Shown here: positions 29,545 to 38,695 of the stretch, piece after piece
Position numbering within the stretch: the stretch's first letter is position 1
Layout of the letters: each line of letters begins with the position of its first letter
Source: Crocinitomicaceae bacterium
GTDB taxonomy: Bacteria > Bacteroidota > Bacteroidia > Flavobacteriales_D > Crocinitomicaceae
Reading direction: 5' to 3'
Length of the DNA stretch: 64,000 nt
Assembly (NCBI GenBank): GCA_030830895.1
Contig: JAURMC010000002.1
Span: 1 to 64,000 of the forward strand
Translations under genes and position numbers: made by a program
The notes under the pieces: model-generated
What the model saw: the letters and a program-made list of their open reading frames with translations, nothing else
Databases searched by the model: none
What the model was told of the DNA's origin: nothing

Positions 29545-29850
29545 TTATTGTGTTTGTCCTGCGGGTTGATTACTCTCACCTGATTTAGGTTGTGTTGTTT
29601 GGGTTGGTTGTTTAAGTTGCTGAGGTTTTGGCTGTTGCATTGTCATCACGATGCAACTTAATACGATGGTTGCAGCAAGGCCCCAAGTTAGCTTGTCAAT
29701 AAACTCTGTTGTTTGTTTGACTCCTCCCAATTGAGCGGCGCTTCCAAAATCACTGCTTAGGCCACCGCCTTTTGGATTTTGGATAAAAACAACAAGGATT
29801 AGTAAAACAGCTGCAAGCGTAATAATTATTGAAAAAATGGTAGTTATCAT
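29545..29850 (-). CDS. secG: Protein translocase subunit SecG
   Basis: This 101-residue inner membrane protein is the small subunit of SecYEG. It has two membrane segments (about 3-22 and 53-70) joined by the conserved cytoplasmic loop VFIQNPKGGGLSSDFG and GGVKQTTEF. The C-terminal 30 residues are Gln/Pro/Thr-rich and not conserved. It lies directly behind the TPR-like gene (one base gap) in the lptE operon. Confidence 0.95.
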   Translation of the reverse strand: MITTIFSIIITLAAVLLILVVFIQNPKGGGLSSDFGSAAQLGGVKQTTEFIDKLTWGLAATIVLSCIVMTMQQPKPQQLKQPTQTTQPKSGESNQPAGQTQ

Positions 29851-29851
29851 A

Positions 29852-30652
29852 TTAATGACTTTTAGCTAATTTTTTAATTTGGCTTGCAAAGTAACTCTTT
29901 TTTTCGGGAATAGCCAAAATTAATTGTTCATATATAGCTATTGCTTTGGTGTAATTTCCCTGAAGGACGAAGATTTTTGCTAATGTTTCACTAACCGGTA
30001 CTTTTTCTGCATCCAAACTCTCTTTCGCTTTTTTCGCTGGTGAATAAAAGGAAGTTTTTTCTCGCTCAATTAGAATTTCATTCGGCTTTTTTGTCGGTTT
30101 TTCAGAGTCAAATTCGGTGCCCTTAAGCCACTCGGTAAATGATTTTGGAGAGTTATCTTGAGATTTTAATAATTCTTTCGATTGCCCAATTGGCTTTTCA
30201 TCGGAAATATGGTTCGGTTGTTCAAATTCCTTGAGGTAACGTACTGCTGCAGCGCTTCCCTCAATCAAAGTTTCTAAGGGGTCTAAAGTGCTGTTAAAAC
30301 TTGTTTTCTCGGTTTGTACTTCAGGTGTTTTTGATGATTGATTTGTTGCTGACGATTCGTTATGAACCTCTTCGTTTTCAAGAACCGGAGATTCGTGGGT
30401 TGTTTTTTCATGAATCTGGTGTAAAATAGCGTATAATTTGACGCGGTTACTGATGCGGAAAGCATGTTTAGGAATGGCTTGTGTTAGTCGAATATCTTCT
30501 GTCTGATGCAAGGCATGAAGGTAAGTTAATGAAAACAAACCCGCGTATGGGAATTCTTCAGAAATTGCCTGAAGTTGATCAATGTCTGAGGCTTTCAATG
30601 TCTCAGGATTAATACATAGGGTGTTAATATGTGATTTGCTCCAACTCACCAA
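29852..30652 (-). CDS. Conserved hypothetical protein with C-terminal TPR-like helices
   Basis: This is a 266-residue protein without a signal peptide. The N-terminal part (1-90) is helical. The middle (about 95-215) is charged and of low complexity. The C-terminus (about 217-262) has a TPR-like helix pair, ETLAKIFVLQGNYTKAIAIYEQL. I recognise it only as the gene that sits between lptE and secG in Bacteroidetes. It overlaps lptE by seven bases. A cytoplasmic scaffold role is only inference. Confidence 0.75.
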   Translation of the reverse strand: MVSWSKSHINTLCINPETLKASDIDQLQAISEEFPYAGLFSLTYLHALHQTEDIRLTQAIPKHAFRISNRVKLYAILHQIHEKTTHESPVLENEEVHNESSATNQSSKTPEVQTEKTSFNSTLDPLETLIEGSAAAVRYLKEFEQPNHISDEKPIGQSKELLKSQDNSPKSFTEWLKGTEFDSEKPTKKPNEILIEREKTSFYSPAKKAKESLDAEKVPVSETLAKIFVLQGNYTKAIAIYEQLILAIPEKKSYFASQIKKLAKSH

Positions 30653-31155
30653 TTACTCATTAGTTTATTAATAACATCTTGAATGATCTGTTCATTGATT
30701 GTTGCTAATAACTGTGATTCCACGGAAGATAAATTAGTAGAGGCATCAAAATCTGCGAATCGGGTTATTGTTAATTTTTGTTCATCATTTTTCGGTAAGG
30801 TCGTAATAATTGTAAACTGAACGGTTACTGTTAGCCTATTCTTCGCGGCATTATCTCCGTTTTGAATAGCGATTGGATTTACTGAATATCCTGATATATC
30901 TCCAGAAAGCTGAACTTGTGCATCTTCGCTTTTAGTTGCAAGTCCTAATCGAGTATTATTTTGTATACCATCTCTTAAGGCCTCTGACAACAATGGTGTA
31001 TAGTTTAAAGGGCAGGTTGCCGCATTATTTTGAAGGCTTTGCAAATAAAAAAACTCCCACTCTTCCGGCATGCCACCGGTATCTCTAAATCCAATTTTTG
31101 TCGGCCAACAACTCGTTAATGCCAGGAAAAGCAGGGAAATCAAAAAGAATTTCAT
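30646..31155 (-). CDS. lptE: LPS-assembly lipoprotein LptE
   Basis: This is a 169-residue outer-membrane lipoprotein with a signal peptide and lipobox (LALTSC, Cys 16). It plugs the LptD barrel to deliver LPS to the surface. After the lipobox the KIGFRDTGGMPEE segment, the LSEALRDGIQNNTRL helix and GDISGYSVNPIA strand fit the LptE/RlpB family of Bacteroidetes. Position between the sigma-54 activator and secG is the usual order in the phylum. ATGA coupling to the activator upstream supports one operon. Confidence 0.85.
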   Translation of the reverse strand: MKFFLISLLFLALTSCWPTKIGFRDTGGMPEEWEFFYLQSLQNNAATCPLNYTPLLSEALRDGIQNNTRLGLATKSEDAQVQLSGDISGYSVNPIAIQNGDNAAKNRLTVTVQFTIITTLPKNDEQKLTITRFADFDASTNLSSVESQLLATINEQIIQDVINKLMSNW

Positions 31156-32399
31156 TCTACTAAGTTATATTCTTTTATCTTTCGATATAAGGTTCGTTCA
31201 GAAATTCCCAATTCTAAGGCTGCATATTTTCGTTTTCCGCGATGTTTTTCCAGTGCTTTCAATATGAGTTCTTTCTCCCGTTCTTCTAGTGATAGCGATT
31301 CCTCGAATTCTTCGTGTAATACAAATGAGTCATCATTCTCAACAAATTCGTTATCAAGGGTTTCTATACCTGGCGCAAGGAGTCCTTTGGTTGGGGAAAC
31401 TGCACCACCATAATCTTCATAAAGTTTGTCAATTACTGCATGTTGGTCTTGAGAAAGCTGTATGTTTCCGGATTGGCTTAATAACTCTACTACTAACTTT
31501 TTTAAATCGCTTAAATCTTTTTTCATATCGAATAAGAATTTATACATTAATTCTCTTTCCGAAATTGACTCTTGATTTGTTTCATTTACTAATGCTGGAC
31601 TTTGATCTAAGGGTTTTGGGAGATAGCTTCGTAGCAATAGACCATCGATATTTCGTTCCGTTTCAATGATACTTATTTGCTCAACGGTATTTTTTAATTG
31701 ACGAATATTTCCTGGCCAAGTATACTGGGACAGGGTTTCAATCCCGTCTGGTGTTAATCGAATCGCGGGCATTCTATATTTTTCTGCAAAATCGCTAGCA
31801 AATTTTCTAAACAATAAATGAATATCTTCTCCGCGCTCTTTCAATGATGGAAGTTGTATGGGAATCGCACTTAATCGATAAAATAAATCTTCTCTAAACT
31901 TCCCTTTGGTAATAGCACGTTGCATGTTCTCGTTAGTGGCCGCAACTACTCGTACATTCGTTTTTATTGGTTTTGACGCGCCAACTCGAAGAAATTCACC
32001 CGTTTCTAGCACCCTTAGTAGGCGTACTTGAGTTTGCATGGGTAATTCTGCCACTTCATCCAAAAAAATTGTCCCCCCGTTGGCCACCTCAAAATATCCC
32101 TGTCGACTTCCCGACGCTCCAGTAAATGAACCTTTTTCGTGACCAAATAATTCTGAATCTATCGTTCCATCAGGAATTGCACCGCAATTAACTGCAATGT
32201 ACTCTTTGTGTTTCCTAGCGCTTAATTGATGAATTACTTGCGGGATAATTTCTTTTCCAGTTCCGCTTTCGCCGGTAACTAAAACTGATAAATCTGTTGG
32301 AGCTACTTGAGCGGCTACTTCTAAAGCACGGTTTAATGGAATCGCATTTCCTACAATTCCGAATCGTTGTTTGATTTGTTGAAGGTTCATGGATTTCAA
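31152..32399 (-). CDS. Sigma-54-dependent transcriptional activator without receiver domain
   Basis: This 415-residue protein consists of an AAA+ sigma-54 interaction domain and a C-terminal Fis-type helix-turn-helix (about 375-413, KYAALELGISERTLYRKI). Walker A GESGTGKE is at 43-50. The sigma-54 contact loop is GSFTGA (90-95) instead of the common GAFTGA. Walker B is GGTIFLDEVAELP and the arginine-rich region RRVVAATNENM-like segment follows. No receiver, GAF or PAS domain precedes the AAA+ core, so activity is probably set by expression or a partner. An acidic 80-residue linker (about 265-360) separates core and HTH. It follows miaB by one base. Confidence 0.92.
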   Translation of the reverse strand: MKSMNLQQIKQRFGIVGNAIPLNRALEVAAQVAPTDLSVLVTGESGTGKEIIPQVIHQLSARKHKEYIAVNCGAIPDGTIDSELFGHEKGSFTGASGSRQGYFEVANGGTIFLDEVAELPMQTQVRLLRVLETGEFLRVGASKPIKTNVRVVAATNENMQRAITKGKFREDLFYRLSAIPIQLPSLKERGEDIHLLFRKFASDFAEKYRMPAIRLTPDGIETLSQYTWPGNIRQLKNTVEQISIIETERNIDGLLLRSYLPKPLDQSPALVNETNQESISERELMYKFLFDMKKDLSDLKKLVVELLSQSGNIQLSQDQHAVIDKLYEDYGGAVSPTKGLLAPGIETLDNEFVENDDSFVLHEEFEESLSLEEREKELILKALEKHRGKRKYAALELGISERTLYRKIKEYNLVE

Positions 32400-32400
32400 T

Positions 32401-33840
32401 TTAAGGAATCAATTCGCCAAATAATGTAGCAGAAGTACAACCGGTTATTCTAACATGAACATAAGTTCCTTTTTTAGCCCACTGTCGGTCAAAAACAACC
32501 ATAGAATTCATTGAGTTGCGCCCGCAATATTGAAGTTCAGAACGCTTTGAAGGCCCCTCCACTAATATTTCATGAACTTCGCCAATTTGTTTTTCATTTG
32601 CCTGTAAACTGTGCGCAGTTTGTAATTCAATAATTTCTGTAAGACGTTTACTTTTCGTTTGTTCAGGAACATCGTCCTCAAATTTTCGTTCTGCAAGTGT
32701 TTTTGGCCGCTCAGAGTATTTGAACATATAAGCATAGTCAAATTTTACCTGATCCATTAAGCTTATAGTTGCTGCATGTTCTTCATCCGATTCGCCACAA
32801 AATCCGGATATTATGTCGGTTGAAATTGCACAGTTTGGAATGATGCGCCTAATTGCCTCGATGCGGTCTAAATACCACTCCCGGGAGTATCCTCGATTCA
32901 TACGATACAATACGCTTGTACTCCCAGATTGAACCGGTAAATGAATGTAATTACAAACATTATGATTACCTGCAATTACTTCAAGTACTTCGTTGGTCAT
33001 ATCCTTTGGATGTGATGTACTAAATCTTACACGAAGATTGGGTGAAACATTTGCAACGGCCTGTAATAACTGAGCAAAATTCATTGGCGTTTCCGTTTCA
33101 TTTTTAATTTCACCTTTCGAGCTTAAATTCCAGCGATAACTATCTACGTTTTGCCCTAACAACGTCACTTCCCTATATCCTTTATCAAATAAATCTTGGC
33201 ATTCTAATATGATGGATTTTGGATCTCGTGATCGTTCCCTTCCTCGCGTGAAAGGAACCACACAAAAAGAACACATATTATCACACCCCCTCATGATTGT
33301 AACAAAGGCAGAAATTCCACCTTGATCTAAACGAACTGGGGCAATGTCTGCATAGGTTTCTTCTCTAGAGAGTAATACGTTCACTGCTTTCTGACCAGTT
33401 CCCACTTCGGTAATTAGATTTGGTAAGTCGCGATATGCGTCTGGTCCGGCTACAATGTCTACCAATTTTTCCTCGTCCAGTAAATTCTTTTTGAGGCGTT
33501 CTGCCATGCATCCTAGAATTCCAACTATTAATTCTGGATTTTGATGTTTGTGATGTTGGAATTCAGTTAAGCGGTTTCTTACCCGTTGCTCTGCATTCTC
33601 TCGAATGGAACAAGTGTTGATTAATACCAAATCTGCTTCGGCAATGTTTCGCGTGGTAGCATACCCATCTTGTGCCAGGATTGAAGCAACAACTTCGCTA
33701 TCAGAGAAATTCATCTGACAACCATAGCTTTCCAAATATAATTTCTTCTGTGTAGTACTCAGGTCAATGGTATTCTGTAACAATACTTCGCCTTGACGGT
33801 CCTCTGTTAGGGGTTCATTGGATGTTTTATCATGCTGCAT
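32401..33840 (-). CDS. miaB: tRNA-2-methylthio-N6-dimethylallyladenosine synthase MiaB
   Basis: This 479-residue radical-SAM methylthiotransferase thiomethylates i6A37 in tRNAs reading UNN codons. It has the N-terminal MTTase domain cysteines C41 (ESYGCQMN), C77 and C111, the radical-SAM CxxxCxxC (C186, C190, C193 in GCDNMCSFC), and a C-terminal TRAM domain. RGRERSRDP is the MiaB rather than MtaB/RimO signature. The N-terminal 30-residue extension is not conserved. The ATG at 33840 lies four bases behind a full promoter, so the transcript should be leaderless. Confidence 0.96.
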   Translation of the reverse strand: MQHDKTSNEPLTEDRQGEVLLQNTIDLSTTQKKLYLESYGCQMNFSDSEVVASILAQDGYATTRNIAEADLVLINTCSIRENAEQRVRNRLTEFQHHKHQNPELIVGILGCMAERLKKNLLDEEKLVDIVAGPDAYRDLPNLITEVGTGQKAVNVLLSREETYADIAPVRLDQGGISAFVTIMRGCDNMCSFCVVPFTRGRERSRDPKSIILECQDLFDKGYREVTLLGQNVDSYRWNLSSKGEIKNETETPMNFAQLLQAVANVSPNLRVRFSTSHPKDMTNEVLEVIAGNHNVCNYIHLPVQSGSTSVLYRMNRGYSREWYLDRIEAIRRIIPNCAISTDIISGFCGESDEEHAATISLMDQVKFDYAYMFKYSERPKTLAERKFEDDVPEQTKSKRLTEIIELQTAHSLQANEKQIGEVHEILVEGPSKRSELQYCGRNSMNSMVVFDRQWAKKGTYVHVRITGCTSATLFGELIP

Positions 33841-33844
33841 GGTA

Positions 33845-33875
33845 CAAATTTACTACAATATAGCGCAGTGTCAAA
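33845..33875 (-). promoter_or_regulatory. Bacteroidetes-type promoter of the miaB operon
   Basis: On the minus strand TTTG (33875-33872), a 19-base spacer and TAAATTTG (33852-33845), an exact consensus match. The box ends four bases before the miaB ATG at 33840. Confidence 0.85.
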
Positions 33876-33998
33876 ATGTCATGTTTTATAATTTCGGCTG
33901 ATTTAACAAAAAAATATCAACTACCTTAACCATAGGTTAAATATTTATTGTCAGAAATAATTAAAAAAAACAATCCGTGTATTGCATGGTTTTAGTTA

Positions 33999-34006
33999 TA
34001 AATTTG
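33999..34006 (+). promoter_or_regulatory. Candidate -7 box of topA
   Basis: TAAATTTG ends 18 bases before ATG 34025. There is only a TTG with a short spacer (33982-33984) upstream. It lies inside the longer in-frame extension from 33977, which argues that 34025 is the true start. Confidence 0.5.
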
Positions 34007-34024
34007 TCCCAAATATTGAACCTT

Positions 34025-36337
34025 ATGTCAAAAAACTTAGTAATCGTTGAGTCTCCTGCAAAGGCCAAAACAATTGAAGGATATTTAGGTGCAGATTTCA
34101 TTGTAAAATCTAGCTTTGGACACATTAGAGATTTAGCTAAGAAAGGATTATCGGTGGAAATTGACAACGAATTTATACCTAATTATGAAGTGTCTGTTGA
34201 TAAGAAGCCCTTGGTGGCTGAGCTCAAGAAATTAGCGAAAAATGCGGATTACATATGGCTTGCTACGGATGAGGACCGCGAAGGGGAGGCTATTTCGTGG
34301 CATTTATATGAAACACTTGGATTGAAACCTGAAAATACTCATCGGATTACATTCAATGAAATTACCAAAACCGCGGTTCAAAAGGCCATTGCAAATCCGC
34401 GAAAAATAGATCAAGATCTGGTAGATGCCCAACAAGCACGAAGAATTTTGGACCGAATTGTCGGATTCGAATTATCGCCTGTATTATGGAGAAAAGTTCG
34501 TCCAAGCTTATCCGCTGGGAGGGTGCAGTCTGTTGCTGTGAGGCTAATTACGGAGCGTGAGGCAGAGATACAGTCGTTTCTTGCCGACTCATTTTATAAA
34601 ACGGTGGCTAATTTGAAATCACAAAATGGTTCGCTACAAGCAGAATTAGATCATAATTTTAAAGATGCAGGAGGAGTAGAGGAGTTTTTAAATGGGATGA
34701 AAGGAAAAAGGTTAACCGTTGATTCCATTGAAACTAAACCAACAAAAAGAACACCTTCTGCTCCGTTTACAACCTCTACCCTACAACAGGAGGCATCGCT
34801 AAAGTTAGGATTTTCGGTTTCTAGAACTATGTCTGTAGCTCAAAAGTTATATGAGGCAGGACACATTACCTACATGAGAACAGATTCTACCAATTTATCT
34901 GAATCCGCATTGAAAGGGGCTGCAGATGAAATCGTTGCGTCCTATGGTGTGCCTTATTCCAATCCTACAAAGTATTCTACCAAGTCCGCGACTGCCCAAG
35001 AAGCGCATGAAGCGATTAGACCATCAAATTTTGGTGCTGTACAGGTTTCGGATAATCGTGATGAACAAAAATTATACGACCTGATTCGAAAACGAACGTT
35101 GGCAAGTCAAATGGCCCATGCTAAACTTGAAAAAACCACAATTAAATTATCGGGTGCGCCAGACAACTTGGTTTTTACCGCGAAGGGAGAGGTCATTGTA
35201 TTTGATGGATTTTTGAAGGTTTATGCGATAAGCAACATTGAAGAGGAAGAAGAGGAAGAAGGCATGTTACCCAAAGTAGAAAAAGGGGAACCTATCGAAG
35301 TGCTTGATGTATTGTCAACACAGCGATTTACACGAAGTCCTTCAAGGTATTCCGAGGCGAGTCTTGTTAAGAAAATGGAAGAGCTAGGAATTGGAAGACC
35401 ATCAACCTATGCGCCGACAATTTCAACAATTCAAAAACGTGGATATGTTGCTAAGAACGAAAGTGATGGAATTCAACGTCACTATGTGCAGTTTCAGCTA
35501 AAGGCAAATGAACTTTCGAAGCTTAACAAAACAGAAATGGTAGGGGCCGATAAAAACAGATTGGTTCCTACAGATATAGGCACCCTTGTTACGAGTTTTC
35601 TTGAACAACAATTCGCTAAAATCATGGACTATCAATTTACAGCGCGTGTAGAAGAAGCCTTCGATGAAATTGCTCAGGGGAAAGTAAAATGGAATGAAAT
35701 GTTAAAACTTTTTTATGCGCCATTTCACGCAACAGTTGAGGAAACCATGGAAACATCCGCTCGCGTTACCGGAGAAAGAGAATTAGGTGTGGATCCTAAA
35801 TCGGGACGAAAAGTTATTGCTAGGATGGGTAAATTTGGAGCAATGATTCAAATTGGAGACGAACAAGTCGATGGCGAAAAACCAGTTTTTGCTTCCTTGA
35901 TGAAAAGTCAATCCATAGCTACCGTATCGCTTGAAGATGCGTTGGATTTATTTAAATTACCCCGAATTGTTGGTGAATTAGATGGTGAGGTGGTGAAGGT
36001 GAATACTGGAAGGTTTGGCCCCTATGTTCAATTAGGAAAATTGTTTGTTTCAATTCCGAAAGATGAAGATTTAATGGAGTTGACCTATGAACGCGCGCTT
36101 GAGTTAATTCAAGAGAAAAAAACAAGCGCCGCCAACAATACCCTAGCATCTTTTGAGGAACGCCCTGATGTTTTAGTGTTAAATGGGAAGTACGGCCCTT
36201 ATTTAAAAATCGGAAAGGAGAATTTTAAATTACCCAAAGAAACTGTACCCAGCACCCTAACTTTGGCGGAGTGCTTAAGTATCGCAGAAAACCAGCCTTC
36301 ATCGAAAGCGAAGCGTTCATTCAAAGGAAAAAAATAG
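34025..36337 (+). CDS. topA: DNA topoisomerase I (type IA)
   Basis: This 770-residue enzyme relaxes negative supercoils through a 5'-phosphotyrosine. The Toprim fold starts at NLVIVESPAKAKTIE; the acidic TDEDREGE is at 81-88 with D82 and D84 as Mg ligands. The catalytic Tyr is Y283 in ITYMRTDST, and GRPSTYAPTISTI is the conserved active-site helix. After the core there are no zinc-finger cysteines. Instead the C-terminus has repeated GKFGAMIQIGDE-, GRFGPYVQLGKL- and GKYGPYLKIGKE-type units, the Toprim C-terminal repeats that replace zinc ribbons in many bacteria. I chose the MSKNLV start at 34025. Confidence 0.97.
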   Translation: MSKNLVIVESPAKAKTIEGYLGADFIVKSSFGHIRDLAKKGLSVEIDNEFIPNYEVSVDKKPLVAELKKLAKNADYIWLATDEDREGEAISWHLYETLGLKPENTHRITFNEITKTAVQKAIANPRKIDQDLVDAQQARRILDRIVGFELSPVLWRKVRPSLSAGRVQSVAVRLITEREAEIQSFLADSFYKTVANLKSQNGSLQAELDHNFKDAGGVEEFLNGMKGKRLTVDSIETKPTKRTPSAPFTTSTLQQEASLKLGFSVSRTMSVAQKLYEAGHITYMRTDSTNLSESALKGAADEIVASYGVPYSNPTKYSTKSATAQEAHEAIRPSNFGAVQVSDNRDEQKLYDLIRKRTLASQMAHAKLEKTTIKLSGAPDNLVFTAKGEVIVFDGFLKVYAISNIEEEEEEEGMLPKVEKGEPIEVLDVLSTQRFTRSPSRYSEASLVKKMEELGIGRPSTYAPTISTIQKRGYVAKNESDGIQRHYVQFQLKANELSKLNKTEMVGADKNRLVPTDIGTLVTSFLEQQFAKIMDYQFTARVEEAFDEIAQGKVKWNEMLKLFYAPFHATVEETMETSARVTGERELGVDPKSGRKVIARMGKFGAMIQIGDEQVDGEKPVFASLMKSQSIATVSLEDALDLFKLPRIVGELDGEVVKVNTGRFGPYVQLGKLFVSIPKDEDLMELTYERALELIQEKKTSAANNTLASFEERPDVLVLNGKYGPYLKIGKENFKLPKETVPSTLTLAECLSIAENQPSSKAKRSFKGKK

Positions 36338-36360
36338 TAACTTAGACAAAAAAAGCAGCA

Positions 36361-36804
36361 ATGAGTGGCAGTGTAAATAAGGTCATTTTGATAGGTAATT
36401 TAGGGAAAGATCCTGAGATACGCCACTTTGAAAATGGGGGTGTTTTGGCCTCTTTTCCAATTGCTACATCCGAATCTTACACAGATCGCCAAACGGGTGA
36501 GAAAAAAGAAAATACCGATTGGCATGATATCGTGCTGTGGAGAGGTCTAGCAGAAGTGGCAGAAAAATACCTTCATAAAGGAACAAAAATATATGTTGAA
36601 GGTAAATTGAAAAAACGTTCATATCAAGATCGTGAAGGAAATACCAGATATGTTACCGAAGTAGTTGGTGAGGAATTGACCATTTTGTCAAGGCCAGATA
36701 ATGAGCCAAAGACAAATAATCCGTATCCAAAAGATTCGACATCTACAAAACCTTCAGATACCGCCGGATTTAGCGTACAACCCGAAGATGAAACTCCATT
36801 TTAA
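36361..36804 (+). CDS. ssb: Single-stranded DNA-binding protein
   Basis: This 147-residue OB-fold protein coats ssDNA during replication and repair. SGSVNKVILIGNLGKDPEIR at the start and NTDWHDIVLWRGLAEVAEKYL, KGTKIYVEGKL and YQDREGNTRY are all canonical. The acidic tail EDETPF is a variant of the partner-binding DDDIPF tip. It is followed nine bases later by gldE, the usual order in gliding Bacteroidetes. Confidence 0.96.
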   Translation: MSGSVNKVILIGNLGKDPEIRHFENGGVLASFPIATSESYTDRQTGEKKENTDWHDIVLWRGLAEVAEKYLHKGTKIYVEGKLKKRSYQDREGNTRYVTEVVGEELTILSRPDNEPKTNNPYPKDSTSTKPSDTAGFSVQPEDETPF

Positions 36805-36812
36805 TTTTCAGT

Positions 36813-38120
36813 ATGCCTGACCCTTCCCCCATAAGGCCGATGTTGGCCCATATATCGTGGACAAATACGGAAACTATTTACACCTCCATTATCGTTTTAT
36901 TGTTGATTTTGGCGGCAATAACTACAAGTTCGGAGTCCGCTTTTTTTTCATTAAATCCTAAAGAAAAAGACCGCCTAAAATCAGAAAATTCAAAGATTTC
37001 TGGGATTATTTTAGATTTATTGTCTCGGCCTCGTGAACTCATAGCGTTACTGTTGATTTCAATAAATTTTGTGAATGTGGGTATTGTAATTTTATCCACA
37101 CTTATTCTCAATAAAATGATGACGGGTTACAGTGAAATTTCTAAACTTCTAGTAGAAATTTTTGGCATAACCCTGTTGATTTTAATCACAGGTGAAGTGA
37201 TTCCAAAGATTTATGGCGCAAATAATGCTTCAAAAGTTACCAGGTTAATGGCCTTACCAATCGATGTCCTTCGCAGGACTCCTCCCATATCTTGGTTGAA
37301 GTCCCTGTTGGTTAACGGCACAAACTTTATTAGTAGAGTCGGTGGAAAAAAAATGCGGATTTCATCGGATGAATTGGAACAGGCTATCGCAATTACTACC
37401 GATGATAATTCCTCGTCTGATGAACAGAAGTTATTGGAAGGAATTGTAAACCTTGGAAAAACCGAAGCAGTGCAAATCATGACTGCGAGAATTGAGATGT
37501 CTTCTATACCAAATAATATTCCTTTTTCAAAAGTTATTGAGATTGTAAGAGAGTTAGGTTATTCTCGAATTCCGATACACCAAGAAAGCGCTGACAATGT
37601 AATTGGAATCCTCTATATTAAAGATCTCTTACCTCATTTGAAACAATCAGATGAATTTCAATGGTTAGATTTAATGCGTAAGCCATTTTTTGTTCCAGAA
37701 AATAAAAAAATTGATGATCTTTTGCAGGAATTTCGCAATATGAAAATGCACATGGCGGTAGTTGTTGACGAATATGGTGGTGCCAGCGGAATTGTAACTC
37801 TAGAAGATATTTTAGAAGAAATTGTAGGAGATATTACTGATGAATTTGACGATGATCATGTGGAATTTAAACGCATGGACGATGGAAGTTTGGCTTTTGA
37901 AGGCCGCACATCTTTGAAGGATTTCTATAAAATATTGGAAATTGAAGGAGATGAATTTGAACGCGTTAAAGGAGATTCAGAAACAATAGGAGGGTTTATT
38001 GTTGAGCAAGCTGGAAGAATATTAAAAAACAAGGAGTCTATCACACATAGTGATTTCAAGCTGGTGGTAATTGCCTCCGATAAACGCAGAATAAAATGGG
38101 TAAAAGTGCAAGAGCTGTAA
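36813..38120 (+). CDS. gldE: Gliding motility-associated CNNM/CBS membrane protein GldE
   Basis: This 435-residue protein has an N-terminal CNNM (DUF21) domain with about four membrane segments (20-160), a CBS pair (about 220-340, including GYSRIPIHQES and VVDEYGGASGIVTLEDILEEIVGDI) and a CorC/HlyC domain at the C-terminus. It resembles ion-efflux CorC proteins, but its position between ssb and gldD marks it as GldE, an accessory of gliding and T9SS. GldE overlaps gldD by 25 bases. Confidence 0.9.
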   Translation: MPDPSPIRPMLAHISWTNTETIYTSIIVLLLILAAITTSSESAFFSLNPKEKDRLKSENSKISGIILDLLSRPRELIALLLISINFVNVGIVILSTLILNKMMTGYSEISKLLVEIFGITLLILITGEVIPKIYGANNASKVTRLMALPIDVLRRTPPISWLKSLLVNGTNFISRVGGKKMRISSDELEQAIAITTDDNSSSDEQKLLEGIVNLGKTEAVQIMTARIEMSSIPNNIPFSKVIEIVRELGYSRIPIHQESADNVIGILYIKDLLPHLKQSDEFQWLDLMRKPFFVPENKKIDDLLQEFRNMKMHMAVVVDEYGGASGIVTLEDILEEIVGDITDEFDDDHVEFKRMDDGSLAFEGRTSLKDFYKILEIEGDEFERVKGDSETIGGFIVEQAGRILKNKESITHSDFKLVVIASDKRRIKWVKVQEL

Positions 38121-38695
38121 TACGAATGCTATTATTATTTTTTTTTATTCTAGAATCGTGTAATGAAAAAAAGCCTGTCCCAAAACCATATTGTTATTTA
38201 AGAACGGATTTCCCACAGCATTCCTATAACAAGTTTATAGCGAGAAATCCAATGTTTAAATATGAAATAGACCTTTCTAACTTGTATTCCTTGCGTCAAA
38301 ACCTTGGAGATAGCAGATATGGATTCCAAGAATTTGATCTAGGCCCTTTAAATGGAACCATGCTTATTTATCTAAAAAAATTCAACACAAAAGATTCACT
38401 GAGTATTTTAATTAATACTGCTAACGATTTGGTAGATGAGCACAAAATAAAAGCAGATCGAATTGATTTTAATCAAATAATAGCGCCTGAAAAAAAAGTT
38501 TTTGGCACTTTTTTTACACTCAAAGGGAATGTGGCAACAAATTACCAATTCTACTTAACCGATTCAACTTCACGGTTCATTCGCGGAGAGATCTTATTGA
38601 ATTGTCGACCGAATTATGACAGTCTTCGACCAACTTTGGATTATCTTAAAATAGATTTAGATCGAATGATGCAGAGTTTTCAATGGAAAAAGTAA
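38096..38695 (+). CDS. gldD: Gliding motility lipoprotein GldD
   Basis: This is a 199-residue lipoprotein; the lipobox is ILESC (Cys about 22) behind a short hydrophobic segment. The KPYCYLRTDFPQHSY start of the mature part and the later DLVDEHKIKADRI helix match GldD, which is needed for gliding and type IX secretion in Flavobacterium. I kept the ATG at 38096 because the next Met (38126) would leave a signal peptide with no positive charge. It overlaps gldE by 25 bases and folK by 13. Confidence 0.9.
   Translation: MGKSARAVIRMLLLFFFILESCNEKKPVPKPYCYLRTDFPQHSYNKFIARNPMFKYEIDLSNLYSLRQNLGDSRYGFQEFDLGPLNGTMLIYLKKFNTKDSLSILINTANDLVDEHKIKADRIDFNQIIAPEKKVFGTFFTLKGNVATNYQFYLTDSTSRFIRGEILLNCRPNYDSLRPTLDYLKIDLDRMMQSFQWKK

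Noticed and set aside
31289-31669. Open frame of 126 codons opposite the sigma-54 activator
   Set aside because: Antisense shadow with no family resemblance; the opposite strand carries clear HTH and linker coding.
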